DNA of 24,537 bases from assembly GCA_964573715.1 (NCBI GenBank), contig CAZNKR010000028.1:1-24537 (forward strand), written 5' to 3'. Positions 1 to 7,326 of the stretch are shown here, in pieces. The translations under genes were made by a program, and so were the position numbers. Position 1 is the first letter of the stretch. Every line of letters starts with the position of its first letter. This DNA comes from SVEL01 sp964573715. Its GTDB lineage: Bacteria; Bacillota; Clostridia; Lachnospirales; Lachnospiraceae. Below the pieces are notes generated by a model, which had not been told where the DNA came from, searched no databases, and was given only the letters and a program-made list of their open reading frames with translations.

Positions 1-55
1 TGGTTGCCCACAACAGATTTTGAGTCTGCCTCGTCTGCCATTCCGACATGCCGGC
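1..55 (-). tRNA. tRNA-Leu (anticodon CAA), 3' part missing
   Basis: Read on the minus strand, the gene starts at base 55 with acceptor strand GCCGGCA, followed by a D arm typical of tRNA-Leu and an anticodon stem GCAGA/TCTGT (bases 25-29 and 13-17). The seven-base loop is CTCAAAA, which puts anticodon CAA at bases 20-22. The start of a long class II variable arm follows, and the window then ends, so the T arm and acceptor 3' strand are not visible. It lies on the same strand as queH, 25 bp downstream of its stop, with no terminator visible between them, so co-transcription and processing are possible. Confidence 0.9.
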
Positions 56-80
56 GAACTAGGATAGTTTATCATAATAT

Positions 81-731
81 CTAAAGATTTGCAATACTTT
101 TTCTAGCTTGATTTTCCTCATTTTCCCTTTTCGAATACACACAACCACAGTAATTTTGACGGTATAGTTCATATTCCTTAGACAGCTCTACAGAACGTTT
201 ATATCCATTCTTCTTTTTAAAATCTGATATAAGATATTTTACTCCTACTTCTTTTTCAATTTGAAGTCCAATAGTGTTTAATTTAGTAGAATCTTTCATT
301 GGGCTTATTGAAAGTGTTGTCACAAAATAGTCAAAATTAAGTTTTTTTGCAAGATTTGCTGCATATTTCAAGCGTATTTCAAAGCATTTCTCACATCTTT
401 TGCCTCCTTCAGGTTCATTTTCAAGTCCTTTAACATTAATATAAAAATCCTCTGGAGTATAATCTGTGGAAATGAATTTTACAGGATTAACAAATTTCAT
501 TGAATTAATAAGTTTTTCCTGTTCTGTAATCCTATATTCATATTCTTCTTTTGGAAAAATGTTGGGATTATAATATAAAACTGTAATATTAAAATATCTT
601 GATAAATACTCTAAGCAATAGCTGCTGCAAGGGGCGCAACAGCTATGCATTAATAGGCTTGGTGTTAACTTATTTTTTGTTAGTTCACAAATTAATTTTT
701 CTAATTCTATTTGATAATTTATTTTATTCAC
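81..731 (-). CDS. queH: Epoxyqueuosine reductase QueH
   Basis: QueH reduces epoxyqueuosine to queuosine, the last step of queuosine formation in tRNAs with GUN anticodons; it is the non-homologous counterpart of cobalamin-dependent QueG. The protein (217 aa) has the family cysteines: adjacent cysteines in HSCCAPC near residue 30, a CxxC in RCEKC near residue 113, and YCGC near residue 195. These are expected to hold an Fe-S cluster and an iron site. SPMKDSTKLN is also a family block. I chose GTG at 729-731, which gives VNKINYQ, over GTG at 741-743. It overlaps the potCD stop by 8 nt (GTGAATAA) and lies about 11 nt after AAGGTAGG, whereas the upstream GTG overlaps that ribosome site. It is the last gene of the pot operon, probably translated by coupling. 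The polyamine link is positional only. Confidence 0.9.
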   Translation of the reverse strand: MNKINYQIELEKLICELTKNKLTPSLLMHSCCAPCSSYCLEYLSRYFNITVLYYNPNIFPKEEYEYRITEQEKLINSMKFVNPVKFISTDYTPEDFYINVKGLENEPEGGKRCEKCFEIRLKYAANLAKKLNFDYFVTTLSISPMKDSTKLNTIGLQIEKEVGVKYLISDFKKKNGYKRSVELSKEYELYRQNYCGCVYSKRENEENQARKSIANL

Positions 732-2595
732 TAGATGCTGCACCTACCTTGGTCCAGTAATAGTCATATAGAGCATCTCCATCTTTACCTAAATAGTTAT
801 ATACTTCACAATTCTCTAAAATAGATTCATCAGGAAATGCACTTTGACTATTTTTGATTTCTTTATCTTCAATAAGATTTCTAGCAGCTTCATTAGGAGT
901 GGAATATGTTATTTCATTAAAGTTCATTAAAGCAATTTGTGGATCACACATAAAATCAATCCATGCTTCTGCTGCTTCTTTATTCTGACAGGTATTAGGA
1001 ATTACCCATCCATCTATCCATACATTTGAACCTTCTTTTGGAACAACATATTCCAAATCCGGGTTCTCCTCCTGCATAAATATAGCTTCTCCAGAGAATA
1101 TAACAGAAACTGCAGCGGCATTTTTAATCATCTTGTCTCTAACTTGATCAATAACGTATGCCTGAACAAGAGGCTTCTGATTTATTAATAATTCAGTCGC
1201 TTCTTGAATCTGATTTTCATCCATCGTATTAATTGAATAGCCCAAATATGACAGTGCAACGCAGTACGCATCTCTTACACTGGCCTGCATAAGAATCTGT
1301 CCTGAATATTTTTTGTCAAACAAAATACTCCAACTATCAACTTCTTCATCCACCATAGTTTTGTTGTAGCAAATTCCTACTGTTCCCCAACAATATGGAA
1401 CACAGTATTTATTTCCCTCATCAAAGCCAGTTGCGCTTTGCAAATATTGTTCACCTATATTTTTTATATTTGGAACATTATTATAATCAATTGGTAAAAG
1501 TAAATCATTATCAATCATTTTTTCTACCATATAATCTGATGGACAAATAACATCATATGTTCTTGCTCCGTTTGCGATAATTGTATACATTTCTTCATTG
1601 GTTTCAAATTCTTCATAATGAACCTTGTAGCCAGTTTTCTCCTCAAACATTTCAATAACATCTGAATCAATGTATTCACCCCAATTATATACATAAACAT
1701 CTCCAATATAGTTTGCCTTATTACTAAGTGAAAAAGCACTAATTCCTACAACAAGCATTATTACACATAATGCCATAGCTATGGTACCTCTACTATATTT
1801 TCCAAAAACAAGTGTTTTTTTCTTTTCCTTCCTTTTTGTTGAAGGCTCTTTGTTTATGAGTAATAATAAAACAAATACAGTAACAAAAAGCAAGGTAGAA
1901 AGAGCATACATTTCAGGCTTAATACCTTTTCTTACTTCTGTATATATTTTGGTTGATAATGTATCAATACCTGAACCTCTAGTAAAATGAGTGATAATAA
2001 AATCATCTAGGGACATGGTAAAAGACATTAAAAATCCCGACAAAATACCTGGTAAAATTTCTGGTATAGTTATTTTCATAAAAGCCTGTACTGGTGTAGC
2101 TCCCAGATCTAGTGCTGCTTCATAAATATTGTTATCCATTTGTTTAACCTTAGGCATAAGATTAAGCACTACGTATGGAATACAAAATGTTACATGAGCA
2201 ATAAGAACAGTTGAAAAACTAAGTGAAATACCTAGTCCTACAAACAATAGCATAAATGCTAAACCAGTTACAATTTCCGCATTAAGCATAGGAATATTTG
2301 TTATGTTCACAATTACCGTTCTTGTTCTTCTTCTCATTTTGCTAATAGTAAGAGATGCCAATGTGCCTAAAATCGTGGCAATTGTTGAAGCAAGTAAGGC
2401 AAGAATTAATGTGGTTTTTAACGCATTCATTATTGCACTATTTTGAAACAATTCACTATACCATTTTAATGTGAATCCATTCCATTTTCCAAGTATTTTA
2501 GAACTATTAAAAGATGAAACAATAAGTACGATTATTGGTAAATATAAAAATAAAATAATCAAAGCAAGGTATATCTTTTTAAGTGTTTTAGTCAT
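724..2595 (-). CDS. potCD: Polyamine ABC transporter PotC-PotD fusion (permease + binding protein)
   Basis: One uninterrupted 623-aa ORF joins two normally separate importer subunits. Residues 1-248 are a PotC-type permease with about six membrane segments and an EAA loop (EAALDLGATPVQAF, from residue 159) that contacts the PotA ATPase. Residues 249-270 form a very basic linker (KRKEKKK), expected in the cytoplasm. Residues 271-290 form a seventh membrane segment. Residues 298-623 are a PotD-type spermidine/putrescine-binding protein beginning VYVYNWGEYID. The topology is consistent: an even number of permease helices, a cytoplasmic linker, one more helix, and the binding domain outside. The fused helix replaces the usual lipoprotein anchor, so each transporter carries a tethered receptor. 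ATG overlaps the potB stop by one base (TAATG), with AGGAGGT upstream. Substrate choice between spermidine and putrescine cannot be read with confidence. Confidence 0.93.
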   Translation of the reverse strand: MTKTLKKIYLALIILFLYLPIIVLIVSSFNSSKILGKWNGFTLKWYSELFQNSAIMNALKTTLILALLASTIATILGTLASLTISKMRRRTRTVIVNITNIPMLNAEIVTGLAFMLLFVGLGISLSFSTVLIAHVTFCIPYVVLNLMPKVKQMDNNIYEAALDLGATPVQAFMKITIPEILPGILSGFLMSFTMSLDDFIITHFTRGSGIDTLSTKIYTEVRKGIKPEMYALSTLLFVTVFVLLLLINKEPSTKRKEKKKTLVFGKYSRGTIAMALCVIMLVVGISAFSLSNKANYIGDVYVYNWGEYIDSDVIEMFEEKTGYKVHYEEFETNEEMYTIIANGARTYDVICPSDYMVEKMIDNDLLLPIDYNNVPNIKNIGEQYLQSATGFDEGNKYCVPYCWGTVGICYNKTMVDEEVDSWSILFDKKYSGQILMQASVRDAYCVALSYLGYSINTMDENQIQEATELLINQKPLVQAYVIDQVRDKMIKNAAAVSVIFSGEAIFMQEENPDLEYVVPKEGSNVWIDGWVIPNTCQNKEAAEAWIDFMCDPQIALMNFNEITYSTPNEAARNLIEDKEIKNSQSAFPDESILENCEVYNYLGKDGDALYDYYWTKVGAASSE

Positions 2596-3449
2596 TATTT
2601 ACCTCCTTTCGAGCTTGAAGGAAGCATTGAATCTTCTTCTAAATCTTTATCCATTTTCATGGAAATAACCATATTAATAACTATAAGCACCATTAATACT
2701 AATGATAATCCTGCTCCTAGATTTAAATTGTCTGCTTTAACCTTGTTTTCAATTATGTTTCCAATGAGAAGAAGTTTACCTCCTCCTAAAATATCAGAAA
2801 TTACAAAGGTTGTAAGAGATGGAACAAATACCATGATAATTCCACTTGATATACCAGGCAGACTAAGAGGTATAATTACCTTTACTAGTGTTTGAAAATA
2901 GTTTGCGCCAAGATCTCTTGCTGCATTAATAGTATTATCATCAATTTTAAGTAAAACATTATATATTGGTAAAACCATAAATGGTAAAAAATCATATACC
3001 ATACCTAATATAATGGCGGCAGGTGTATTAATAATATTAAATCCATTAATACCTATGGTTGAAAGTACACTATCTAAAACACCATTTACATCTAAAATTG
3101 CTTGCCAAGCATAGGTTCTTAGCAAAAAATTCATCCACATTGGCAAAATAAAAACAAAAATAATAAAATTTTTACTAGATAATTTTATATTTCTTAATAT
3201 TAATGCTAATGGATATGCCAATAATAAGCACACAAGTGTACTTATTACCGCAAGAAGAATAGATAATAATAAGGCATTATAATATTCTGGTGAGGTAATT
3301 GCTTTAATGTTATCAAGGGTGAAGCTTCCATCACTCTTGGTAAAGCCGTAGTAAAACACAAACATTAAAGGAACAATAACAAATATGGCTATCCATACAA
3401 GATAAGGACCAGAAAGTAATGCATTTTTCTGTCGAGCTTTTTTATTCAT
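2595..3449 (-). CDS. potB: Polyamine ABC transporter permease PotB
   Basis: Membrane permease subunit of the PotABCD polyamine importer, partner of the PotC half encoded next. It has six hydrophobic segments in about 284 aa and an EAA-type loop (NAARDLGANYFQTLVKVIIP) that docks on PotA. The long cytosolic-to-outer first loop and the motif PMWMNFLLRTYAW are typical of PotB. I chose the ATG at 3447-3449 (MNKKARQKN). It overlaps the potA stop by 8 nt (ATGAATAA) and lies 12 nt after AGGAGG. A start seven codons upstream (MRRLVTW, 3470) is open, but its second and third codons are themselves the AGGAGG sequence, so it is less likely. Translation is probably coupled to potA. Confidence 0.93.
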   Translation of the reverse strand: MNKKARQKNALLSGPYLVWIAIFVIVPLMFVFYYGFTKSDGSFTLDNIKAITSPEYYNALLLSILLAVISTLVCLLLAYPLALILRNIKLSSKNFIIFVFILPMWMNFLLRTYAWQAILDVNGVLDSVLSTIGINGFNIINTPAAIILGMVYDFLPFMVLPIYNVLLKIDDNTINAARDLGANYFQTLVKVIIPLSLPGISSGIIMVFVPSLTTFVISDILGGGKLLLIGNIIENKVKADNLNLGAGLSLVLMVLIVINMVISMKMDKDLEEDSMLPSSSKGGK

Positions 3450-4515
3450 CCAGGTTACAAGCCTCCTCATCCTCAGATTCTGGTTTGTTCATAATCTGAA
3501 TATTAAATGGGTCAACTTTTATACCAACCTTAGTACCTATTGGCACTAGTTTTGTACTTTGAACTAACCATTTAAATCCAGCAGCTTCTACTTCCATCTC
3601 ATAATGAACACCTTTAAATATAAGCTGTGTAACTACGCCTGAAATAATTCCGTTTTCAGGCTTAACTAATTCTACATCTTCAGGTCTAATAACTGCATCT
3701 ACTGGCTTATTATTTCCAAATCCAGTATCTACACAAGGGAATTTAGTTCCTAATATCTCTACAACTTCATCACCTATCATTGTAGCCGGAATAATGTTAC
3801 TGTCACCAATAAAATCAGCAACAAAGGCATTTTCTGGTTCGTTATAGATTTTTTCAGGAGCACCTATCTGTTGGATATATCCTTGGTTCATAACAACAAT
3901 TGTATCTGACATTGTTAGAGCTTCTTCTTGATCGTGTGTAACATAAATAAATGTAATACCAAGTTCATTTTTTAATCTAATTAACTCGTATTGCATATCT
4001 TGTCTAAGTTTTAAATCAAGTGCTCCTAAAGGTTCATCTAATAATAAAACTTTAGGTTCATTAACTATTGCACGAGCAATAGCAATTCTCTGCTGCTGTC
4101 CACCGCTAAGTGAATCAGCCATTCTATTTTCAAAGCCATCAAGATTAACTAGTTTAAGGGCATATTTAATCTTGTCGTCTATATAATCTTTACTTTTTTT
4201 AGATATTTTCAATCCAAATGCAATATTTTCAGCTATAGTCATATGTGTAAATAAAGCATATTTTTGAAAAACTGTATTTAGATTTCTTTTGTTTGGTGGA
4301 AGGTTTGTTATATCCTTTCCATCAAAAATAACTTTTCCATTATCGGGATTTTCAAATCCTCCAATGATTCTTAGTGTAGTAGTCTTTCCGCAACCGCTTG
4401 GACCTAACAGTGTTAAAAACTCATTTTCTTTAATATATAGATTTAAATCATCTAATATTAAATTCTTACCGTAAAATTTTGAAATGCCTTGCAAGTCAAT
4501 AAGTTTGTTGTCCAT
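3442..4515 (-). CDS. potA: Polyamine ABC transporter ATPase PotA
   Basis: Cytoplasmic ATPase that powers polyamine import through PotB and the PotCD fusion. All ATPase motifs are present: Walker A GPSGCGKT (38-45), Q-loop Q84, signature LSGGQ (136-140) with QQRIAIARA, Walker B LLLDE (157-161), D-loop GALD and switch H194. Residues from about 235 to 340 form the TOBE regulatory domain typical of the PotA/MalK/UgpC group. The length (357 aa) is normal. ATG at 4513-4515 follows AAAGGATG. It is the first gene of the operon potA-potB-potCD-queH. The 127-bp gap upstream contains a hairpin terminator and a TATAAT box, described separately. Confidence 0.95.
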   Translation of the reverse strand: MDNKLIDLQGISKFYGKNLILDDLNLYIKENEFLTLLGPSGCGKTTTLRIIGGFENPDNGKVIFDGKDITNLPPNKRNLNTVFQKYALFTHMTIAENIAFGLKISKKSKDYIDDKIKYALKLVNLDGFENRMADSLSGGQQQRIAIARAIVNEPKVLLLDEPLGALDLKLRQDMQYELIRLKNELGITFIYVTHDQEEALTMSDTIVVMNQGYIQQIGAPEKIYNEPENAFVADFIGDSNIIPATMIGDEVVEILGTKFPCVDTGFGNNKPVDAVIRPEDVELVKPENGIISGVVTQLIFKGVHYEMEVEAAGFKWLVQSTKLVPIGTKVGIKVDPFNIQIMNKPESEDEEACNLDE

Positions 4516-4541
4516 TATCTACATCCTTTCTTTGGTTTTTT

Positions 4542-4572
4542 ATTATAAAAAAGCTATTGTGAAATATGTAAA
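4542..4572 (-). promoter_or_regulatory. Probable pot operon promoter
   Basis: On the minus strand a perfect -10 box TATAAT lies at 4542-4547, 26 bp before the potA ATG. The best -35 match is TTTACA at 4567-4572, with a long 19-bp spacer, so the -35 is uncertain. The -10 box sits at the end of the T-tract of the upstream terminator. I see no better promoter between the PBP gene and potA. Confidence 0.45.
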
Positions 4573-4592
4573 AAACACCATATCACAATAGC
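4547..4592 (-). terminator. Intrinsic terminator of the zapA-PBP operon
   Basis: On the minus strand GCTATTGTGATATG (4579-4592) can pair with CATATTTCACAATAGC (4553-4568), with a one-base bulge and a loop of about ten bases. It is followed at once by six T residues. It lies 51 bp past the stop of the PBP gene and only about 35 bp before potA. Confidence 0.75.
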
Positions 4593-4643
4593 ATAAACTG
4601 AGTAAAAATAAAAGCATTAAATAAGAATTTTAAATTAATTGTT

Positions 4644-6044
4644 TTAATTTGAAATTATATTGTTAATAACTTGTCTTGTAATTTCTTTGGCCGGAGTGTT
4701 GTTTTCATTTACATTTTCGGCAACAACACAGATAGTATAGGTTTTGCTTTGGTATTCTAAAAATCCAACAAACCACGAATTTACATTTCCCATATTATCA
4801 ATTTGAGCAGTACCTGTTTTCCCATATAAAGTATATTGAGTACTATTAAGTGATGCTGCTGTTCCATTGGTAACTACTGCTCTTAAAAATTCCTTAAGTG
4901 TACTGCATTCATCCTTAGTAAATAAGGTTTTGTAATCGGTAGATTTATATTCTGTAATTATTGTGCCATTATCATTTATTAATGAATACACAAATCTTGG
5001 GTTTTTTGCTACGCCATCATTTGCAATAGCATTCATAACAAGAGCTAAATGTATAGGAGTAACTAGCGTATTACCCTGGCCAATAACAGTCTGATTTTTT
5101 AAAAACTCGGTATCCTCATTATTTAATTCGAATGAACTTTGCTTATATTCAATTTCTATAGGAAGCTTACTACCAAATAAAAGTTTTTTACATATGTTTG
5201 CTAAGCTTTCAGAAGTAATATCTTTAGATAAAGTTACAAAGGAGCAATTACAAGAATTAGCAAAGGATGATACTAAATCTTCATTGCCGTGCCAGGTGTG
5301 ACCACTACAACTAATGGAATAATCTCCAAAATCAATAGTTCCTTTACAATTAAAAACATAATTTTTGTAATTATCTTTATGTGCACATAAATAATCATAT
5401 AATGTAAAAATCTTGAAGGTAGATCCAGGTGTATATAGACCTTGAGTAGCTCGATTAAGTAGCTCACCATTATCGCTTTGAGTTAGTGTGTCCCATGTAT
5501 CTGCTAAAGTATTTGGATTAAAAGCAGGATTAGAAACCATAGATAGAACATCTCCTGTTTTTGGGTCCATAACTATTACTGCTCCACTATAGTTTTTAAG
5601 AGCATTATAGCAGGATTGCTGTAAAGACAAATCAAGGGTTGTTACAATGGAATTACCATGATTTTTATAACCAGAAAATTCATTTTTTAATTTAGCGAAT
5701 AGATTAATGTCAGAACTTAACATTTCAAAATTATAAGCCAATTCTAGTCCTGTTTTTCCATATGTTGTACTTCCAACAACATGGCAAAATAAGTCGTTAT
5801 ATGGATAAACCCTATCACCTGTTTTAGTGTCTGTTGAGGCTAAAACATCCATACTACTTGAATAAATAGTTCCTTTATCTGTAAAATTACTAAGAGTATC
5901 AATACGTTTATTGTAACTATTGTCAATAATATCTCCACTTTCAAATACAACGAAGCATACAATATATACAACTAAAATTGCAAACATAACAGCGAAAATA
6001 TATGTTGTTTTAAGTATATTATCATTAATTGGCTTTCTTTTCAT
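4644..6044 (-). CDS. Class B penicillin-binding protein (peptidoglycan DD-transpeptidase)
   Basis: Membrane-anchored transpeptidase that cross-links peptidoglycan outside the cell. A short cytoplasmic N-terminus is followed by one membrane helix (about residues 12-34) and a short pedestal. The penicillin-binding domain has SxxK as STFK (S208, K211), SxN as SCN (264-266) and KTG (409-411, in GKTGTAQ). At 466 aa it lacks the long dimerisation region of FtsI/PBP2 and resembles short PbpA-type enzymes. The start is ATG 6042-6044, nine bases after AAGGAG. An extension 20 codons upstream (MVVLCCQQ) only overlaps the preceding gene. The SEDS gene ends inside its first codons (20-bp overlap), so the pair is very likely a co-translated glycosyltransferase/transpeptidase couple. 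Whether it serves elongation, division or spore cortex synthesis cannot be told from sequence. Confidence 0.93.
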   Translation of the reverse strand: MKRKPINDNILKTTYIFAVMFAILVVYIVCFVVFESGDIIDNSYNKRIDTLSNFTDKGTIYSSSMDVLASTDTKTGDRVYPYNDLFCHVVGSTTYGKTGLELAYNFEMLSSDINLFAKLKNEFSGYKNHGNSIVTTLDLSLQQSCYNALKNYSGAVIVMDPKTGDVLSMVSNPAFNPNTLADTWDTLTQSDNGELLNRATQGLYTPGSTFKIFTLYDYLCAHKDNYKNYVFNCKGTIDFGDYSISCSGHTWHGNEDLVSSFANSCNCSFVTLSKDITSESLANICKKLLFGSKLPIEIEYKQSSFELNNEDTEFLKNQTVIGQGNTLVTPIHLALVMNAIANDGVAKNPRFVYSLINDNGTIITEYKSTDYKTLFTKDECSTLKEFLRAVVTNGTAASLNSTQYTLYGKTGTAQIDNMGNVNSWFVGFLEYQSKTYTICVVAENVNENNTPAKEITRQVINNIISN

Positions 6045-7326
6045 TGATATAAACTCCTTGTAAAATTGAAAAAATACATATTGTTGACAACATAGAACTA
6101 CCACCGTAGCTAACTAAAGGATAAGTGACACCTGTAGATGGTATAAGCTTTATGGCACCTCCTACAGTTAAAAATATTTGGAAAGCATAACTAACTGCTA
6201 GAGCCGTTGTAGTTAGCTTATAAAATTCATCCTTACAATTAAGGGCGATTCTAACTGAAATAATAAATACACAAAGTGACAGCAATATTATGCAAATTCC
6301 AAAGAATGAGCCAAGTTCTTCACAAATAGCTGAAAAAATAAAATCCTGTTCAACTACTGGAATGTCATTTGGTAAGCCCTGATAAAGTCCAGCACCAAAT
6401 AACCCTCCTGTACCAATTGCAAACAGAGATTGAGTTATTTGATATCCTTTATTATCAATTAATGACCATGGATTAATCCATGCGGATACTCTAACTTGAA
6501 CATGGTAAAATAATTTGTAAGCAACAACAGAGGCCATACTACCTGCAAGTAATCCTCCAAAAAGGTATCGTTTTTGCCCTGTAGCCATAAATATTAAAAA
6601 CAAATATACTACACACAATATTAATGCAGTTCCTAAATCGCTAGAAACAACTAATATAAGAACATGAATAGCTGCAAATATTCCTGATATTAAAACCCCT
6701 TTAAAGTTTTTATTTTTATATAAAATACCACTTAAAAACAAAATAAAGCTAATCTTTACAAACTCTGAGGGTTGTATTGTAAAGATTTTAAAATCTAAGG
6801 AAAGTTTAGCTCCATAAGTCATGGTTCCAATAATATATACTAGAGCCAATGCTCCTATTCCAAAAACCCCAAAAAGATATGAATAATTTCTAATATTCTT
6901 GCTTTTTTCCATTATTTTTGGAAATATCATAGTAATAATGGTTGATACAATGCAAATAATAAACTGTTTAATTGATTTTGTAGATGATAATCTATATACA
7001 ATAGCAAAGCTTATCATTAGCATAAACATCATAAGATTTAGTAATACTGTATGGGTGTTTTTGTATATCTTACGCATAATAACATCATACAAAACAAAAA
7101 ACAAAAGTTGGGATAAATAAAAAATAATAACCTCTATTGTTTCATGCTGAAGATATATGGTTGAAAATAAAACAAAATGAATTAAATACATAAATATTTT
7201 TTGAACAATATTATATGTTTTAACTTTTGCTTCACTATCCTTTATACTTTTAAATACAAATAAATTAAATATTGCACACAAAATTACTAGTAAATATCTT
7301 GAAATTACTATAAAAATTCTGATCAC
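6025..7326 (-). CDS. SEDS-family peptidoglycan glycosyltransferase (FtsW/RodA/SpoVE type)
   Basis: Polytopic membrane enzyme that polymerises lipid II into glycan strands, working with the class B PBP encoded immediately downstream. Family blocks are clear: IQPSEFVK (184-191), SSDLGTAL (228-235, with the conserved Asp230), RVSAWINPW (279-287), QDFIFSAICEELG (327-339) and STGVTYPLVSYGGSS (397-411). Length is 433 aa, with an N-terminal extension of roughly 60-90 residues holding extra membrane segments compared with a minimal FtsW. The start is GTG (7324-7326), which shares a base with the TAG stop of the U32 gene (TAGTG), with AGAGG eight bases upstream. FtsW, RodA and SpoVE cannot be separated here, so no symbol is given. 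Confidence 0.93.
   Translation of the reverse strand: MIRIFIVISRYLLVILCAIFNLFVFKSIKDSEAKVKTYNIVQKIFMYLIHFVLFSTIYLQHETIEVIIFYLSQLLFFVLYDVIMRKIYKNTHTVLLNLMMFMLMISFAIVYRLSSTKSIKQFIICIVSTIITMIFPKIMEKSKNIRNYSYLFGVFGIGALALVYIIGTMTYGAKLSLDFKIFTIQPSEFVKISFILFLSGILYKNKNFKGVLISGIFAAIHVLILVVSSDLGTALILCVVYLFLIFMATGQKRYLFGGLLAGSMASVVAYKLFYHVQVRVSAWINPWSLIDNKGYQITQSLFAIGTGGLFGAGLYQGLPNDIPVVEQDFIFSAICEELGSFFGICIILLSLCVFIISVRIALNCKDEFYKLTTTALAVSYAFQIFLTVGGAIKLIPSTGVTYPLVSYGGSSMLSTICIFSILQGVYINEKKAN

Noticed and set aside
6045..6104. N-terminal extension of the PBP starting MVVLCCQQ
   Set aside because: It overlaps the SEDS gene and lies before the AAGGAG site that serves the ATG at 6044.
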